Assembly (NCBI GenBank): GCA_965250245.1
Contig: OZ252296.1
Coordinates: forward strand, 5,270,001 to 5,334,000
Source of the DNA: JABDIP01 sp965250245
GTDB lineage: Bacteria > Pseudomonadota > Alphaproteobacteria > DSM-16000 > Inquilinaceae
Length of the DNA: 64,000 nt
Reading direction: 5' to 3'
Position numbers and translations under genes: made by a program. This document shows, piece after piece, positions 43,713 through 53,121 of this stretch (position 1 is the first letter of the stretch; each line of letters starts with the position of its first letter). The notes under the pieces were generated by a model. It saw nothing but the letters and a program-made list of their open reading frames with translations. It ran no database searches and was not told where the DNA came from.

Positions 43713-45626
43713 CTAGTTATTGAGCCAGAACGTGTCCGGCCGATACATCCCGAAATGCGCCCCGGGGTCCCAGCTGAAGATACCTTCGCCCGGCACGTTC
43801 TGCAGCCGGTTGCTCACCACGATCGGCTGCAGCACGCCCTGGACGATACCGATGGAGGTGACCTGATCGGCCTGGATATCCAGCATCTCCTCGATGATGG
43901 CGGATTTCTCGTAGCGGTCGACCGAGGTGCGCCAGGCGTCGTAGAGCTCGATCAGGCGGACGCCGAAATCCAGGTCCGGCGGCTCGCCGGCCTCGCCGCC
44001 GGTCTGCACGTATTGGCCCCATTTCGGGTATTGCAGCCAGTTCTGGTCCACCGGGGCCAGCTCGCTCGGCACCGATTCCGGGCCGAACAGGGCGTTGTCC
44101 ATGCCGAACCAGATCGACATCACCACCTCGCCGGAGAACACCCGGGTGCGGAAGACGTCGCGCTGGGAGGTGTTGGTGAACAGCCCGACCCCGATCTGCT
44201 GCCAGGTGTCGCGGATCAGCTCCAGCACGTCGACCTCGACGGTCCGCTCGCCGGCGGTCTCGACCACGATCTCCAGCGGCCGCCCGTCGGGCAGCAGGCG
44301 GATGCCGTCGCTGTTGCGTTCGGTCAGGCCGATCTCATCCAGCAGGGCGTTGGCCTGCTCGAGGTCGAAGGTCGCCCATTGGCCTAGCCGCTCCTCGCTG
44401 AAGAAGGGCGAGGCGGCCAGTGCGGTGTTGTTCCCGGCGGTCGCCAGCCCGAAATAGATGACCGCGTTGATCTCCTCGCGATTGATGGCCAGCGAGAGGG
44501 CGCGCCGGAACCGCACGTCGCGGTTCAGTTCCCGCCAGACGTCGTCGCTGGCGTTGAGGTTGGGATAGAGCGCGATCTCCGAGCCCAGCGCCGTCGGCCA
44601 CAGCCGGACCGTGTAGTTGTTCCGGGTCTCGCCTTCCTTCAGGAAGGTGATGTTGTCGAAGCGCAGGCTGCGGGCCTGCAGGTCGCTCTCGCCCGCCCCG
44701 GTCTTGGCCGGGATCAGCGCGCTGTCCGCGATGTTGACGACCACCCGGTCGAGATAGGGCAGCTGCTGCCCGTCCGCGTCGACCCGGTGGTAGTAGGGGT
44801 TGCGCTCGAACACGAAGCGATCGGCCGGCGGCGGCGTGGTGTTCATCCAGGGCTGCAGCACCGGCAGGTCGACATTGGAGGCCTCGTAGAGATTGCCCAT
44901 GCGGGTGTGCAGCGCCGCCCAGTTGCGCGCCCCGGCCGCCTCGACCTTCCGGTTGAGCTCGTCGGAGGAGGCGTAGCCGGCGTGGAACTGCCGCAGGTAA
45001 TGCGCCGGGGCGTAGAGGTAGAGCGGGCGCGCGCCGGCCAGAGCGGGCAGGAATTCCGGATTGGGCGCCGACCAGCTGTAGCGGATGGTGGTCTGGTCGA
45101 GGATCTGCACCGTCGGCAGCTCGCCATTGACCAGCAGCCGCGGGTCGGGCCCGTACGGCTTCAGCTCGTCGTTCAGGTAGATGTCGTACCAGGCGTAACG
45201 GAAATCCTCGGTGGTGAACGGCGCCCCGTCCGACCAACGATGCCCGGGCCTCAAGTGAAGCGTGAAGATCCGACCGTTATCGACTGTAATGTCTTTCAGG
45301 ATGTCGGCGAAGATCTCGAAATCCGGGTTGAATGCGACAAGTCGGGAATAGCCATAGACGTTCATGATCCGGATGTCGCGGGCGCGTCGCGCCAACCAGG
45401 AGATCTCGCCGCCGGGCTGTCCGGGCATGCGGCCCAGGGCCGCCAGATCGACGATCGCCGGTTCATCGGGGACGCGCTCGGCCACCGGCGGAACGCTGCC
45501 GTCGGCGACGGCGGCCTCCAGCATCGGTGTTTCCACCAGCTCCTGGGCGCCGGCAGCCGCGGCGAGGCAGCCGGCCAAACCGGCCAACACGCCGGTCCGG
45601 GCAAGGCGGAAAACGGTACGGATCAT
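43713..45626 (-). CDS. ABC importer solute-binding protein (family 5)
   Basis: 637 aa. Sec signal peptide with an AAG-AQE type end near residue 28; no lipobox in a good position. The family 5 pattern appears as FTLHLRPGHRWSDGAPFTTED near residue 120 and in RFRRALSLAINREEIN. Longer than dipeptide-binding DppA (~530 aa) and close to the 600+ aa class for oligosaccharides, long peptides and microcin-like compounds. 87 bases separate it from the permeases. Confidence 0.92.
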   Translation of the reverse strand: MIRTVFRLARTGVLAGLAGCLAAAAGAQELVETPMLEAAVADGSVPPVAERVPDEPAIVDLAALGRMPGQPGGEISWLARRARDIRIMNVYGYSRLVAFNPDFEIFADILKDITVDNGRIFTLHLRPGHRWSDGAPFTTEDFRYAWYDIYLNDELKPYGPDPRLLVNGELPTVQILDQTTIRYSWSAPNPEFLPALAGARPLYLYAPAHYLRQFHAGYASSDELNRKVEAAGARNWAALHTRMGNLYEASNVDLPVLQPWMNTTPPPADRFVFERNPYYHRVDADGQQLPYLDRVVVNIADSALIPAKTGAGESDLQARSLRFDNITFLKEGETRNNYTVRLWPTALGSEIALYPNLNASDDVWRELNRDVRFRRALSLAINREEINAVIYFGLATAGNNTALAASPFFSEERLGQWATFDLEQANALLDEIGLTERNSDGIRLLPDGRPLEIVVETAGERTVEVDVLELIRDTWQQIGVGLFTNTSQRDVFRTRVFSGEVVMSIWFGMDNALFGPESVPSELAPVDQNWLQYPKWGQYVQTGGEAGEPPDLDFGVRLIELYDAWRTSVDRYEKSAIIEEMLDIQADQVTSIGIVQGVLQPIVVSNRLQNVPGEGIFSWDPGAHFGMYRPDTFWLNN

Positions 45627-47512
45627 GACGCGACCTCCAACTGACCTGCCTGATCGTGGGCCCGGACAAAATGCCCGTCCCCGACCTTTATCATAGAAAG
45701 GGGTGAATCAGTCCTTGCACTGTAGGGAACGGGCCATGCCTCCGGGTCGGAGGCGCGGCCGTCCATCAGCGCCTTCAGGTCCAGCGGCGCGTCGGGATCC
45801 GGGTGCGGAACCGCGCTCAGCAGGGCCTGTGTGTAGGGATGCATGGGGTTGCGGAACAGCGTCTCGCGGGGCGCGATCTCCACCAGCCGTCCCTTGCACA
45901 TGACCATGATCCGGTCGGCGATGTAGTCGACGACGGCCAGGTTGTGGCTGATGAACAGGTAGGTCAGGCCAAGCTCGTCGCGCAGATCCTTCAACAGGTT
46001 CAGCACCTGCGCCTGGATCGAGACGTCCAGCGCGGAGACCGGCTCGTCGCAGATCAGCAGGTCGGGCCTGAGCGCCAGGGCCCGGGCGATGCCGATGCGC
46101 TGCCGCTGGCCGCCGGAGAAGCTGTGCGGGTAGCGCTGCAGCGCCCGCACGTCCAGCCCGACCACGCCCATCAGCTCCTTGGCGACCTCGTGCCGGAACG
46201 CCTTGTCGCCGATGCCGTGGATCACCAGGGGCTCGGTCACGATGTCCAGGACCGTCATGCGCGGGTTCAGCGAGCTGAACGGGTCCTGGAAGATGAACTG
46301 CATGCGCTGGCGGAAGGATTTCAGCTCCTGGTTCCGCAGCGCCAGGACGTCAACCGGCGAGCCGTGGTCGTTGAAGGTGACGCTACCGGTATCCGGCGAC
46401 AGCGCCCGCATCAGGATCTTGCTGAGCGTGGTCTTGCCGCAACCGCTCTCGCCGACCAGGCCCAGGCATTCGCCGCGCCGCACCTCGAAGCTGACATTCT
46501 CCACCGCCAGGACCTTGGAGGATGCGTCATCGCCGCCCAGACCACTCTTGCGGATGGTGAAGGTCTTGCTGACGCCCTCGACCTTCAGCAGCGGCCCGGC
46601 GGCGTCGGCATCCTCGGGCCAGGGCGCCTTCTCCCGCAGCAGGTTGCCCTTGACGTGCGGGATGTCGCGGATCGGCACCAGGCGCTCGCCGCGATCCATG
46701 TCGAAGCGCGGCACCGCCTTCAGCAGGGCCTGCAGGTAGGGATGCTTGGGGTCGCGGAAGATGTGGTCCAGCGAGCCGGCCTCCATCACCTCGCCCTTGT
46801 ACATGACCACGATTTCCTCGGCGATGTTGGCCACCACGCCGAGATCATGGGTGATCATCAGCACCGCCATGCCGAGCTCGCGCTGCAGATCGTTCAGCAG
46901 CATCAGGATCTGCGCCTGGATGGTGACGTCCAGCGCGGTGGTCGGCTCGTCGGCGATCAGCAGGGCCGGGCGGCAGGCCAGCGACATGGCGATCATCGCC
47001 CGCTGCCGCAGGCCGCCGGACAGCTCGAACGGATAGGTGCGGATCGCCTTCACCGGATCGGGGAAGCCGACCAGCCCCAGCATCTCGGCGGCGATCTCCA
47101 GCGCCTGCTTCTGCGACACCGTGCGGTGCAGGCGGATCGCCTCGGTGATCTGGTTGCCCACCGTGTGCAGCGGCGACAGCGACGTCATCGGCTCCTGGAA
47201 GATGATCGAGATGCGCCCGCCGCGGATGCTGCGATAGGTCGGACCGCTGGGGTCCAGCGCCGCGAGGTCGCGTGGCCCGCCGGGCGTGTCCGGATCGTTG
47301 AGCAGGATCTCGCCGCCGGTGATCCTCCCGGCCCGCGGCAGGATGCCCATGATGCATTGCGAGACCACCGACTTGCCCGAGCCGCTCTCGCCGACGATGG
47401 CGACGGTGGAACTGGGCCGGACCCGGAACGACACACCGCGCACCGCGTCGATGGTGCCGCCCGGCACGGTGAACTCGACCTTCAGGTCCTTCACCTGCAG
47501 GAGATCGTTCAT
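45623..47512 (-). CDS. Fused dual ABC ATPase of the peptide/oligosaccharide importer
   Basis: 629 aa with two complete ATPase domains in one chain (DppD-DppF/YejF-like fusion). Domain 1: GESGSGKSVVS, LSGGLRQR, LLIADEPTTALD; domain 2: GESGCGKTTLS, FSGGQRQRIGIARAL, LLICDEPVSALD. Each ends with the HPYLQALLKAVP/HPYTQALLSAVP oligopeptide-family tail. Overlaps both neighbours by four bases, which couples the importer genes to the upstream glycan genes. Confidence 0.94.
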   Translation of the reverse strand: MNDLLQVKDLKVEFTVPGGTIDAVRGVSFRVRPSSTVAIVGESGSGKSVVSQCIMGILPRAGRITGGEILLNDPDTPGGPRDLAALDPSGPTYRSIRGGRISIIFQEPMTSLSPLHTVGNQITEAIRLHRTVSQKQALEIAAEMLGLVGFPDPVKAIRTYPFELSGGLRQRAMIAMSLACRPALLIADEPTTALDVTIQAQILMLLNDLQRELGMAVLMITHDLGVVANIAEEIVVMYKGEVMEAGSLDHIFRDPKHPYLQALLKAVPRFDMDRGERLVPIRDIPHVKGNLLREKAPWPEDADAAGPLLKVEGVSKTFTIRKSGLGGDDASSKVLAVENVSFEVRRGECLGLVGESGCGKTTLSKILMRALSPDTGSVTFNDHGSPVDVLALRNQELKSFRQRMQFIFQDPFSSLNPRMTVLDIVTEPLVIHGIGDKAFRHEVAKELMGVVGLDVRALQRYPHSFSGGQRQRIGIARALALRPDLLICDEPVSALDVSIQAQVLNLLKDLRDELGLTYLFISHNLAVVDYIADRIMVMCKGRLVEIAPRETLFRNPMHPYTQALLSAVPHPDPDAPLDLKALMDGRASDPEAWPVPYSARTDSPLSMIKVGDGHFVRAHDQAGQLEVAS

Positions 47513-48069
47513 GCGCGGCGCTCCCCGCTGGACTCGTCGTTCTCGGACGCCGGTGAGCGGCCGGAGAACATCGGCTCGGCCGGCTGGTCGTCCGCCACCG
47601 GCGCCCCCATGGCCAGCAGGTTGTTGGTCGTCGCGTCGGTCAGCGACAGTTTCTTGGCCTTGGCGATCTCCGCGGCGTGGTCGACGATCTGGTCGAAGCC
47701 GCTCAGGGTCGATTCCAGCTTCAATGTCCTGTTCCCGCCCTTCAGCACCAGCAGCATCCAGCCGTTCTGACGGTCGCGCCGGGTGGAGAAGAACTGCAGC
47801 TTGAGCTCCGTCAGCTCGTCCCAGGCGATGGCGACTCCCAACGGCCCATGAGCAATGATGCCCTGCTCGCCGAATTCGTAACGGGTCAGCGCCCGCTGCA
47901 CGATGCGGGCGGTGAACAGGGCGAACAGGATCGCCGCGGCGCCGAACAGCACCGCGACCGCCCAATGCATCGGCAGCGCGATCAGCGGCCCGGCGGTCAG
48001 CAGCAGCCCGACCCCGCCCCGGATCAGGTCCGAGCGCTGCACACCCGCCGGATAGCTGTGCACGCTCAT
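47509..48069 (-). CDS. Small membrane protein with PH-like domain
   Basis: 186 aa, not recognised. A polar start of ~15 residues, two adjacent membrane helices (about 20-60, GVGLLLTAGPLIALP and AVAVLFGAAAILFALF), then a short beta-rich stretch (TRYEFGEQGIIAHG, IAWDELTELKLQFFSTR) that resembles bacterial PH/DUF2244-like domains. The tail is acidic and unstructured. Lies between the deacetylase-like gene and the ATPase, overlapping each by four bases, so it belongs to the same transcript. Confidence 0.6.
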   Translation of the reverse strand: MSVHSYPAGVQRSDLIRGGVGLLLTAGPLIALPMHWAVAVLFGAAAILFALFTARIVQRALTRYEFGEQGIIAHGPLGVAIAWDELTELKLQFFSTRRDRQNGWMLLVLKGGNRTLKLESTLSGFDQIVDHAAEIAKAKKLSLTDATTNNLLAMGAPVADDQPAEPMFSGRSPASENDESSGERRA

Positions 48070-48884
48070 CCGGGCGATCCCCGGAACGCGTCCGGCGCGG
48101 CGACCCAACGGGCCGCGTCGTGTCCGGATGTTTCGGTCAGGAATCGGTCCATGAAGCGCCAGCTTGCGTCGTCATGGACCAGATGATGGGTCAACAGCCC
48201 GGTCGGCTCGTCCGCGTCGCAGCGGCCGTCGAACCGGTCCGTCAGATGGGCCAGCGCCGCGCCCAGGCACAGAGCCTCGCCGGCGAAGCCGCGGCTGCCG
48301 TGCCAGTCGATGATGTCGATATGGGTGTTCACCTGGGCATGCCGGCCGGACGGACGCGGTCCGAACGTGCTGAGGCCACGATAGCCGAGCGCGGGAAGCG
48401 CGGCGGCGAGCCGCGGGCCGATCCGGTTCCACGGCGGCACCATGACCGGCATGTATCGATCGCCGAACAGTTCCGTCAGCCGGTCCGATCCGCCGGCAAG
48501 CTCGATGGCGACGGCATCGACCGCGCGATGGTCGCCCAACTCGGCCTTCTTGTCGCCGGCCGGCGCCTGGTTCGCATGGGCGAAGCCGTGCTGCAGGACG
48601 GAGACTTCGGCGGCGGACCGGGAAAGCCGCTCGGGCAGGGCCGGCTTGGCACCGTCGGGAATGACGGCGAGGGCGAGCGGCACCCGGCGACGTTCGGCCA
48701 GCGCCAGCAGCGTGTCCAGCGCCGGTGTGGCCGTCACGGCATCGTCGTCGCGCCACCAGAACGTCGCCACGCGGCCCGCGGCCGCCCAACGGTCCAGTTC
48801 CGCTGAAAGCGCAGCCCAATCGGGCGCCCGCGACTGATCGCGGGCGGCAAGCCGCGCCGAAGGGGGGGAACCGATATGAGTCAT
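48066..48884 (-). CDS. Polysaccharide-deacetylase-like protein (CE4-fold relative)
   Basis: 272 aa, no signal peptide. ATFWWRDDDAVTATPALDTLL carries the Asp pair at the start of the NodB-like barrel; VLQHGFAHANQAP supplies the His-rich metal motif; MVPPWNRIGP and LSTFGPRP give the MT3/MT4-type blocks. A cytoplasmic location would fit action on a lipid- or nucleotide-linked glycan rather than on a finished wall polymer. Start at the ATG at 48884; embedded in the glycosyltransferase operon. Confidence 0.78.
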   Translation of the reverse strand: MTHIGSPPSARLAARDQSRAPDWAALSAELDRWAAAGRVATFWWRDDDAVTATPALDTLLALAERRRVPLALAVIPDGAKPALPERLSRSAAEVSVLQHGFAHANQAPAGDKKAELGDHRAVDAVAIELAGGSDRLTELFGDRYMPVMVPPWNRIGPRLAAALPALGYRGLSTFGPRPSGRHAQVNTHIDIIDWHGSRGFAGEALCLGAALAHLTDRFDGRCDADEPTGLLTHHLVHDDASWRFMDRFLTETSGHDAARWVAAPDAFRGSPG

Positions 48885-48989
48885 GGCCGCCTGTTGGATT
48901 TTTGAGCCATTATAAATCCGTACCGGCAATTGGGAACAAGCCAACTGGCCGGAATCACCGGCATTTGAGCGCAATTCGCGAGCCCGTCC

Positions 48990-50156
48990 TCACGAATGCC
49001 CGCCTTTGGACGGTTTTCGCCGCCGAACCCGCTCGAAAATCAGTTTCGCGGAGGCCTCGCGGCCGTCCATGCGGATCGCAGGCGGCTTTGCCGGCGGCTC
49101 GGATGCCGCGGCACGGATCGCCGCGGCCAGATTGTCTGCGGTCAAGTTGTTCTCCTCCACCACGCGAACGACGCCGCGATCGGCCAGCAGCCGGGCGCGA
49201 ATGGACTGCTCGGACTCGCCGCCGGCGGCGAACGGCACCAGGACCGCGGGGCATCCGGCGCCCAGGATGTCGAGCACGGTGTTGTATCCGGCCTGGCTGA
49301 TCGACAGCCGGCAGCGGCCCAGCATCTCGGGAAAGTCGCCGCGGGCCGCCTCGACGATCACGCCGGGCGGCGCGTCATCGCGCAGGGAGGCCGCGATGTC
49401 CTCGGGCACGTCCGGGCCCAGCAGCAGGCGCCAGGTCACGTCGTGCAACGGAGTCCCGGGCCGCGCCGCCAGTGCCGTCCGCAGCAGGTTTGCGCCGACC
49501 GCGCCGCCGCCGACCGATACGATCACCTCACCGGCGCCGTCGCCCTTGTCGGAGGACGCGGTTCGGCCGGGCCCGGTCACATAGCCGGTATAGGCAATCA
49601 GATCGGCGATGCGGTCGGCAAAGGGGAATGTGGCCTCGAAGGGGACCAGCGCCGGGTCTCCATGCACCAGGACCAGGTCGAACCAGCGCCGGGCGCGGTC
49701 CGCCATGTCGGCCTCCTTTGCGGGGTTTTCCTTGCCGACCAGGATGTCGCGGACCGAGCAGGCGATCACCGGTCCGTCCGGACGGCGCGCCGCATCCAGC
49801 AGCGGTTCCAGCTCGAAGCGGAAGCGGCGCCGGCCGAACGGGTAGGTTTCCAGCACCAACGCGTCGGGTCGGACGGTGTCGTAGAGGGCCATCAGCGCCG
49901 TGGCGCGGCGGTGTTCCCAATCCGCGTCGATCGGCGTCCCGGACTCGTCCAGGACATCCGAGAAGGCTGCGTCCGCCGCCCGGGCCGGAGGCAATTGAAC
50001 CAGTTCGGCGCCGGCGAAGCCGATACCGGGCACCGGAAATCCGCCGGATGCCACCGTGACCCGCGCTCCCGCCTCGACCAGGGCGTCGACCAGCAGGGAC
50101 GCGCGGCGGACATGGCCGATGCCGAGGAGATGCTGGACGTAGAACAGAATCTTCAT
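48990..50156 (-). CDS. Glycosyltransferase, MurG/COG4671-like (first copy)
   Basis: 388 aa GT-B enzyme. N-terminal MKILFYVQHLLGIGHVRRASLL with the G-H-x-R-R motif, C-terminal donor half with SISQAGYNTVLDILGAGCPAVLVPF. This is the family of predicted glycosyltransferases related to MurG and UDP-glycosyltransferases. It resembles the protein at 53122-54336 in layout (GHxRR start, GYNT loop). Overlaps the phosphatase gene by four bases; a 105-base gap separates it from the deacetylase-like gene. Confidence 0.85.
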   Translation of the reverse strand: MKILFYVQHLLGIGHVRRASLLVDALVEAGARVTVASGGFPVPGIGFAGAELVQLPPARAADAAFSDVLDESGTPIDADWEHRRATALMALYDTVRPDALVLETYPFGRRRFRFELEPLLDAARRPDGPVIACSVRDILVGKENPAKEADMADRARRWFDLVLVHGDPALVPFEATFPFADRIADLIAYTGYVTGPGRTASSDKGDGAGEVIVSVGGGAVGANLLRTALAARPGTPLHDVTWRLLLGPDVPEDIAASLRDDAPPGVIVEAARGDFPEMLGRCRLSISQAGYNTVLDILGAGCPAVLVPFAAGGESEQSIRARLLADRGVVRVVEENNLTADNLAAAIRAAASEPPAKPPAIRMDGREASAKLIFERVRRRKPSKGGHS

Positions 50157-50737
50157 GGCGCCAGCGGCTGGTTCAGGCGGTCGACCCGCGGCTGCCCCGC
50201 GGCGTCCAGACGGAACGCATGGCCGCACCCATCCCGCAACTTCTCCGGCGGCGGCCCGGTCATCATCCAGCCGGCGGCAAGGGCATACAGGGACAGCATG
50301 ACCCCCTTGTGGCACACCCAGACCGTCATTGCCCCATCCGCCACACAGTCCTGCAACAGGGGCGCCAGGCGCTGCTGCACCATGCGGTAGGACTCGCCCT
50401 CCGGCGGCTGGAAATCCAGGCCCTTTGCCTCCCGCTCCGGCATGCGCGCCTCCGGGTCGGCGCGCAGGTCGGCCAGGCTGCGGCCCTCCCAGGCTCCCCA
50501 GTCCAGTTCCGCCAGACGTGGCTCGGGGCGCGGTTCCGCGCCCATCAGCCGGGCCGTCTCCATGGCGCGGATCAGCGGGCTCGACAGCCATCGTGCCGGT
50601 TCCCACTCGGGCGGCAGGCGCCAGCACTGGACGATGTCCCGGCCGTCGGCGGAGAGCGGTGGGTCTGCGCGACCCTGGATCAGGCCGCGGGCGTTCCAGT
50701 CGGTCGGCCCGTGGCGCAGCACGAACAGCCGGCTCAC
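50153..50737 (-). CDS. Histidine phosphatase (phosphoglycerate-mutase-like)
   Basis: 194 aa. RHG motif in LFVLRHGPTDWN at the N-terminus, SSPLIRAMETA in the second block, and the second catalytic His in VWVCHKGVM. Could dephosphorylate a sugar phosphate (compare GmhB- or CobC-like use in glycan or cofactor pathways); its place between glycosyltransferases favours a sugar or lipid-linked phosphate. Starts with GTG overlapping the upstream gene (GTGA). Confidence 0.88.
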   Translation of the reverse strand: MSRLFVLRHGPTDWNARGLIQGRADPPLSADGRDIVQCWRLPPEWEPARWLSSPLIRAMETARLMGAEPRPEPRLAELDWGAWEGRSLADLRADPEARMPEREAKGLDFQPPEGESYRMVQQRLAPLLQDCVADGAMTVWVCHKGVMLSLYALAAGWMMTGPPPEKLRDGCGHAFRLDAAGQPRVDRLNQPLAP

Positions 50738-51846
50738 CGCGCGACCTCGTCGATGATCGTCGCCAGCGCTGTCGCCGCGTGGCGAAGGTCCAGCGTCGCC
50801 CGCACCCGTTCGGCCGCCTGCTCGCCCATGGCCCGGCGCCGCGCCGGGTCCTGCAGCAGCATGCGCACCGCGTCGGCGAAGGCCACCGCATCGCCGGGCG
50901 GCGTCAGCAGGCCGGTCTCGCCATCGGCGACGACTTCGGGAACGCCGCCACTGCGCCCGGCGACCACTGGCAAGCCCGCCGCCTGGGCCTCCAGCAGGGC
51001 AAGCCCGTAGGCCTCGTTGATCGCCGGCCAGACGGAGATGTCGGCGGCGGCGTAGAGGGCGGCGAGCGCCTTGGCATCGCGCTCGCCCAGCACCGATAGC
51101 CGCGCCGGGTCGAGTCCGGCAAGGCAGGCCTCCCGCGCCGGCCCGTCGCCGACCACCGCCAGCCGCCAGTCCAAATCCTCCAGCCGCGACAGCGCCTGGG
51201 CCAGGACCGCGTAGGAGCGTTGCTTGTCGCCGGGCCGCATCATGGCGACCGCCAGCAGCCACGGGCCGGGTTCGCCGCGCCACCACCAGTCGCGATGATC
51301 GTCCCGGCGATCCCGGGCGGCGGCGAAAGGTGCTCCGTCGATGAACGGCGCCAGGCGATGCAGCCGGCGGTCCTCAACGATCCCCGCCAGGCCGTCGCGA
51401 TCGACCGCCGACAAAGCGATCACTGCGGCAGCCTGCCGCAGAGCGTCGCGGCTGGCGTCCAGCCCCTCCGACCAGGGCCCTCCGGCCTGTTTCGCGGCGT
51501 AGGACGCCTCGGCAACCACATAGGGGATCCGCAGGGCCCGCGCTATCGGCGGCCCGAGCAGGTCCGGCGCCTTGTGGTAGAGGTGGTAGGAGAACCACAG
51601 GCCGGGGCGATCGGGGTCGTCGCGCCAACGGGCGATCAGCCGCTCCGCCGCCCGGGCCGCGTCGGACCGGATGCGCACCTGACGCCGCGGATCGCCCTGG
51701 CCCTCCCAGCTTCGCAGGCGGGAGGCCAGGACCACATCGTGCCCCGAAGCCTTGAGCGCCTGCATGAATTGCCGCGCCATGCGCCGGTCGCCGGAGGGCA
51801 CGGGATGGTCCGGCGGCTTCATCGGCGCGTAGAAGGCGATCCTCAT
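50734..51846 (-). CDS. Glycosyltransferase family 4 (first of two)
   Basis: 370 aa GT-B fold. N-terminal MRIAFYAPMKPPDHPVPSGDRRMARQF with the acceptor-side glycine loop; C-terminal retaining-type GT4 motif SVWPAINEAYGLALLEAQAAGLPVVAG, where the E-x7-E glutamates (in NEAYGLALLEA) are intact. Overlaps both neighbours by four bases. Confidence 0.9.
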   Translation of the reverse strand: MRIAFYAPMKPPDHPVPSGDRRMARQFMQALKASGHDVVLASRLRSWEGQGDPRRQVRIRSDAARAAERLIARWRDDPDRPGLWFSYHLYHKAPDLLGPPIARALRIPYVVAEASYAAKQAGGPWSEGLDASRDALRQAAAVIALSAVDRDGLAGIVEDRRLHRLAPFIDGAPFAAARDRRDDHRDWWWRGEPGPWLLAVAMMRPGDKQRSYAVLAQALSRLEDLDWRLAVVGDGPAREACLAGLDPARLSVLGERDAKALAALYAAADISVWPAINEAYGLALLEAQAAGLPVVAGRSGGVPEVVADGETGLLTPPGDAVAFADAVRMLLQDPARRRAMGEQAAERVRATLDLRHAATALATIIDEVAR

Positions 51847-53105
51847 GCCTGTCGCGGCAGCGGCAGGTCCGGCAGGCCGAACTTCTCCGACAGACGGTCC
51901 AGCCCCGGCGCGAAGGCGAAGTCCCGGCGGACCCGCTCGGCGCCGGCCATGCCAAGCCTCTGCCGCCCGACCGGATCGCCGATCATCGCGGCAAGCGCCT
52001 CGGACAGCGCCGGGACGTCATCCGGCTCGACGAGCCGGCCGGTCTCGCCATCGGCAATCAGCTCGGGGATGGCCGAAACGCGGGTCGACAGGCAGGCAAG
52101 GCCGGTCGCCTGCGCCTCCATCAGCACGTTTGGCAGCCCGTCCCGGTCGCCGCTCTCGGCGATCCGCGACGGCAGCACGAACAGGTCCGACTCCAGATAG
52201 GCCTCGATCACCGCCGCCTGGTCCTGGGCGCCGCGCCAGTCGATGCGATCGCCGAGACCGGCCGCGTCCGCCTGGGCCTTCAGCGCCGCGCGCAATTCGC
52301 CGCCGCCGATATGGATCAGCCGCCAATTGATGTCCGTCGGAAGGGCGGCCAGCGCCGCGAGCAGCAGGTCGTAGCCCTTCTTGGCGACCGCGCGGCCGAC
52401 GCTCAACAGCCGCACCGGATCATCCGCGTCGCGGCCGTCCCGTGCCAGCCGGGTTCTCGGCTTGGGGAACCGGGAGAAATCCAGCCCGTGATAGACCAGC
52501 TCGACCCGCTCCGGCTCGGGCGCCAGTTTCTTGAGGTATTGGGCGTTGACGGCGGTGCAGGTGACGCCCCAGGCGGCCGAGGCGAGCTTCACGGCCAGTT
52601 CCGCCGCGCCGGTCGTCCAGATGTCCTTGGCGTGGGCGGAGAAGCTCCAGCCGAGGCCGCGGATCATCGCCGCGTATCGGGTGACGGAGGCCGGGGTGTG
52701 CAGATAGTGGCTGTGCAGCCAGTCCACGTCGCCCGGCAGCTCATGGGCCAGCACCAGCGCCTGGCCGAATCGGCGCACCCGGTTGCGGGTACGGTCACCC
52801 GCCAGATCCTTCAGGAAGGCGGCACGGGCCGCCGGATATCCGGGCCGGGTGCGGGCCCAGCGCCAGGCGCGGAGCACCCGGCCCGGCTCGTCATGCAGGT
52901 ATTCCGGCAAATAGAGAACGGCAGCGGTGATCAGCCGGTTGATGGCATGCACCGCGCGATCGGTCGGGTGCCTTAGGGAGACGATCAACTGGCGCTGGCC
53001 GCGCTGCTGCAGCCCCAGGATCTCCTGGGCGATGAAGGTCTCCGAAAGCCGGGGATAGCCCTTGACGATGATCGCGGTGCGGCCGCCGGCGGATGCTGCG
53101 GTCAT
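51843..53105 (-). CDS. Glycosyltransferase family 4 (second of two)
   Basis: 420 aa GT-B fold. KGYPRLSETFIAQEILGLQQRG is the start of the exopolysaccharide/colanic-acid WcaL-like group; HAKDIW follows in the middle and the donor site has DGLPNVLMEAQATGLACLSTRVS. Retaining transfer from a nucleotide sugar is expected. Its stop overlaps the next gene; the upstream gap is 17 bases. Confidence 0.92.
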   Translation of the reverse strand: MTAASAGGRTAIIVKGYPRLSETFIAQEILGLQQRGQRQLIVSLRHPTDRAVHAINRLITAAVLYLPEYLHDEPGRVLRAWRWARTRPGYPAARAAFLKDLAGDRTRNRVRRFGQALVLAHELPGDVDWLHSHYLHTPASVTRYAAMIRGLGWSFSAHAKDIWTTGAAELAVKLASAAWGVTCTAVNAQYLKKLAPEPERVELVYHGLDFSRFPKPRTRLARDGRDADDPVRLLSVGRAVAKKGYDLLLAALAALPTDINWRLIHIGGGELRAALKAQADAAGLGDRIDWRGAQDQAAVIEAYLESDLFVLPSRIAESGDRDGLPNVLMEAQATGLACLSTRVSAIPELIADGETGRLVEPDDVPALSEALAAMIGDPVGRQRLGMAGAERVRRDFAFAPGLDRLSEKFGLPDLPLPRQA

Positions 53106-53121
53106 CTCCGCCGGACCGGGC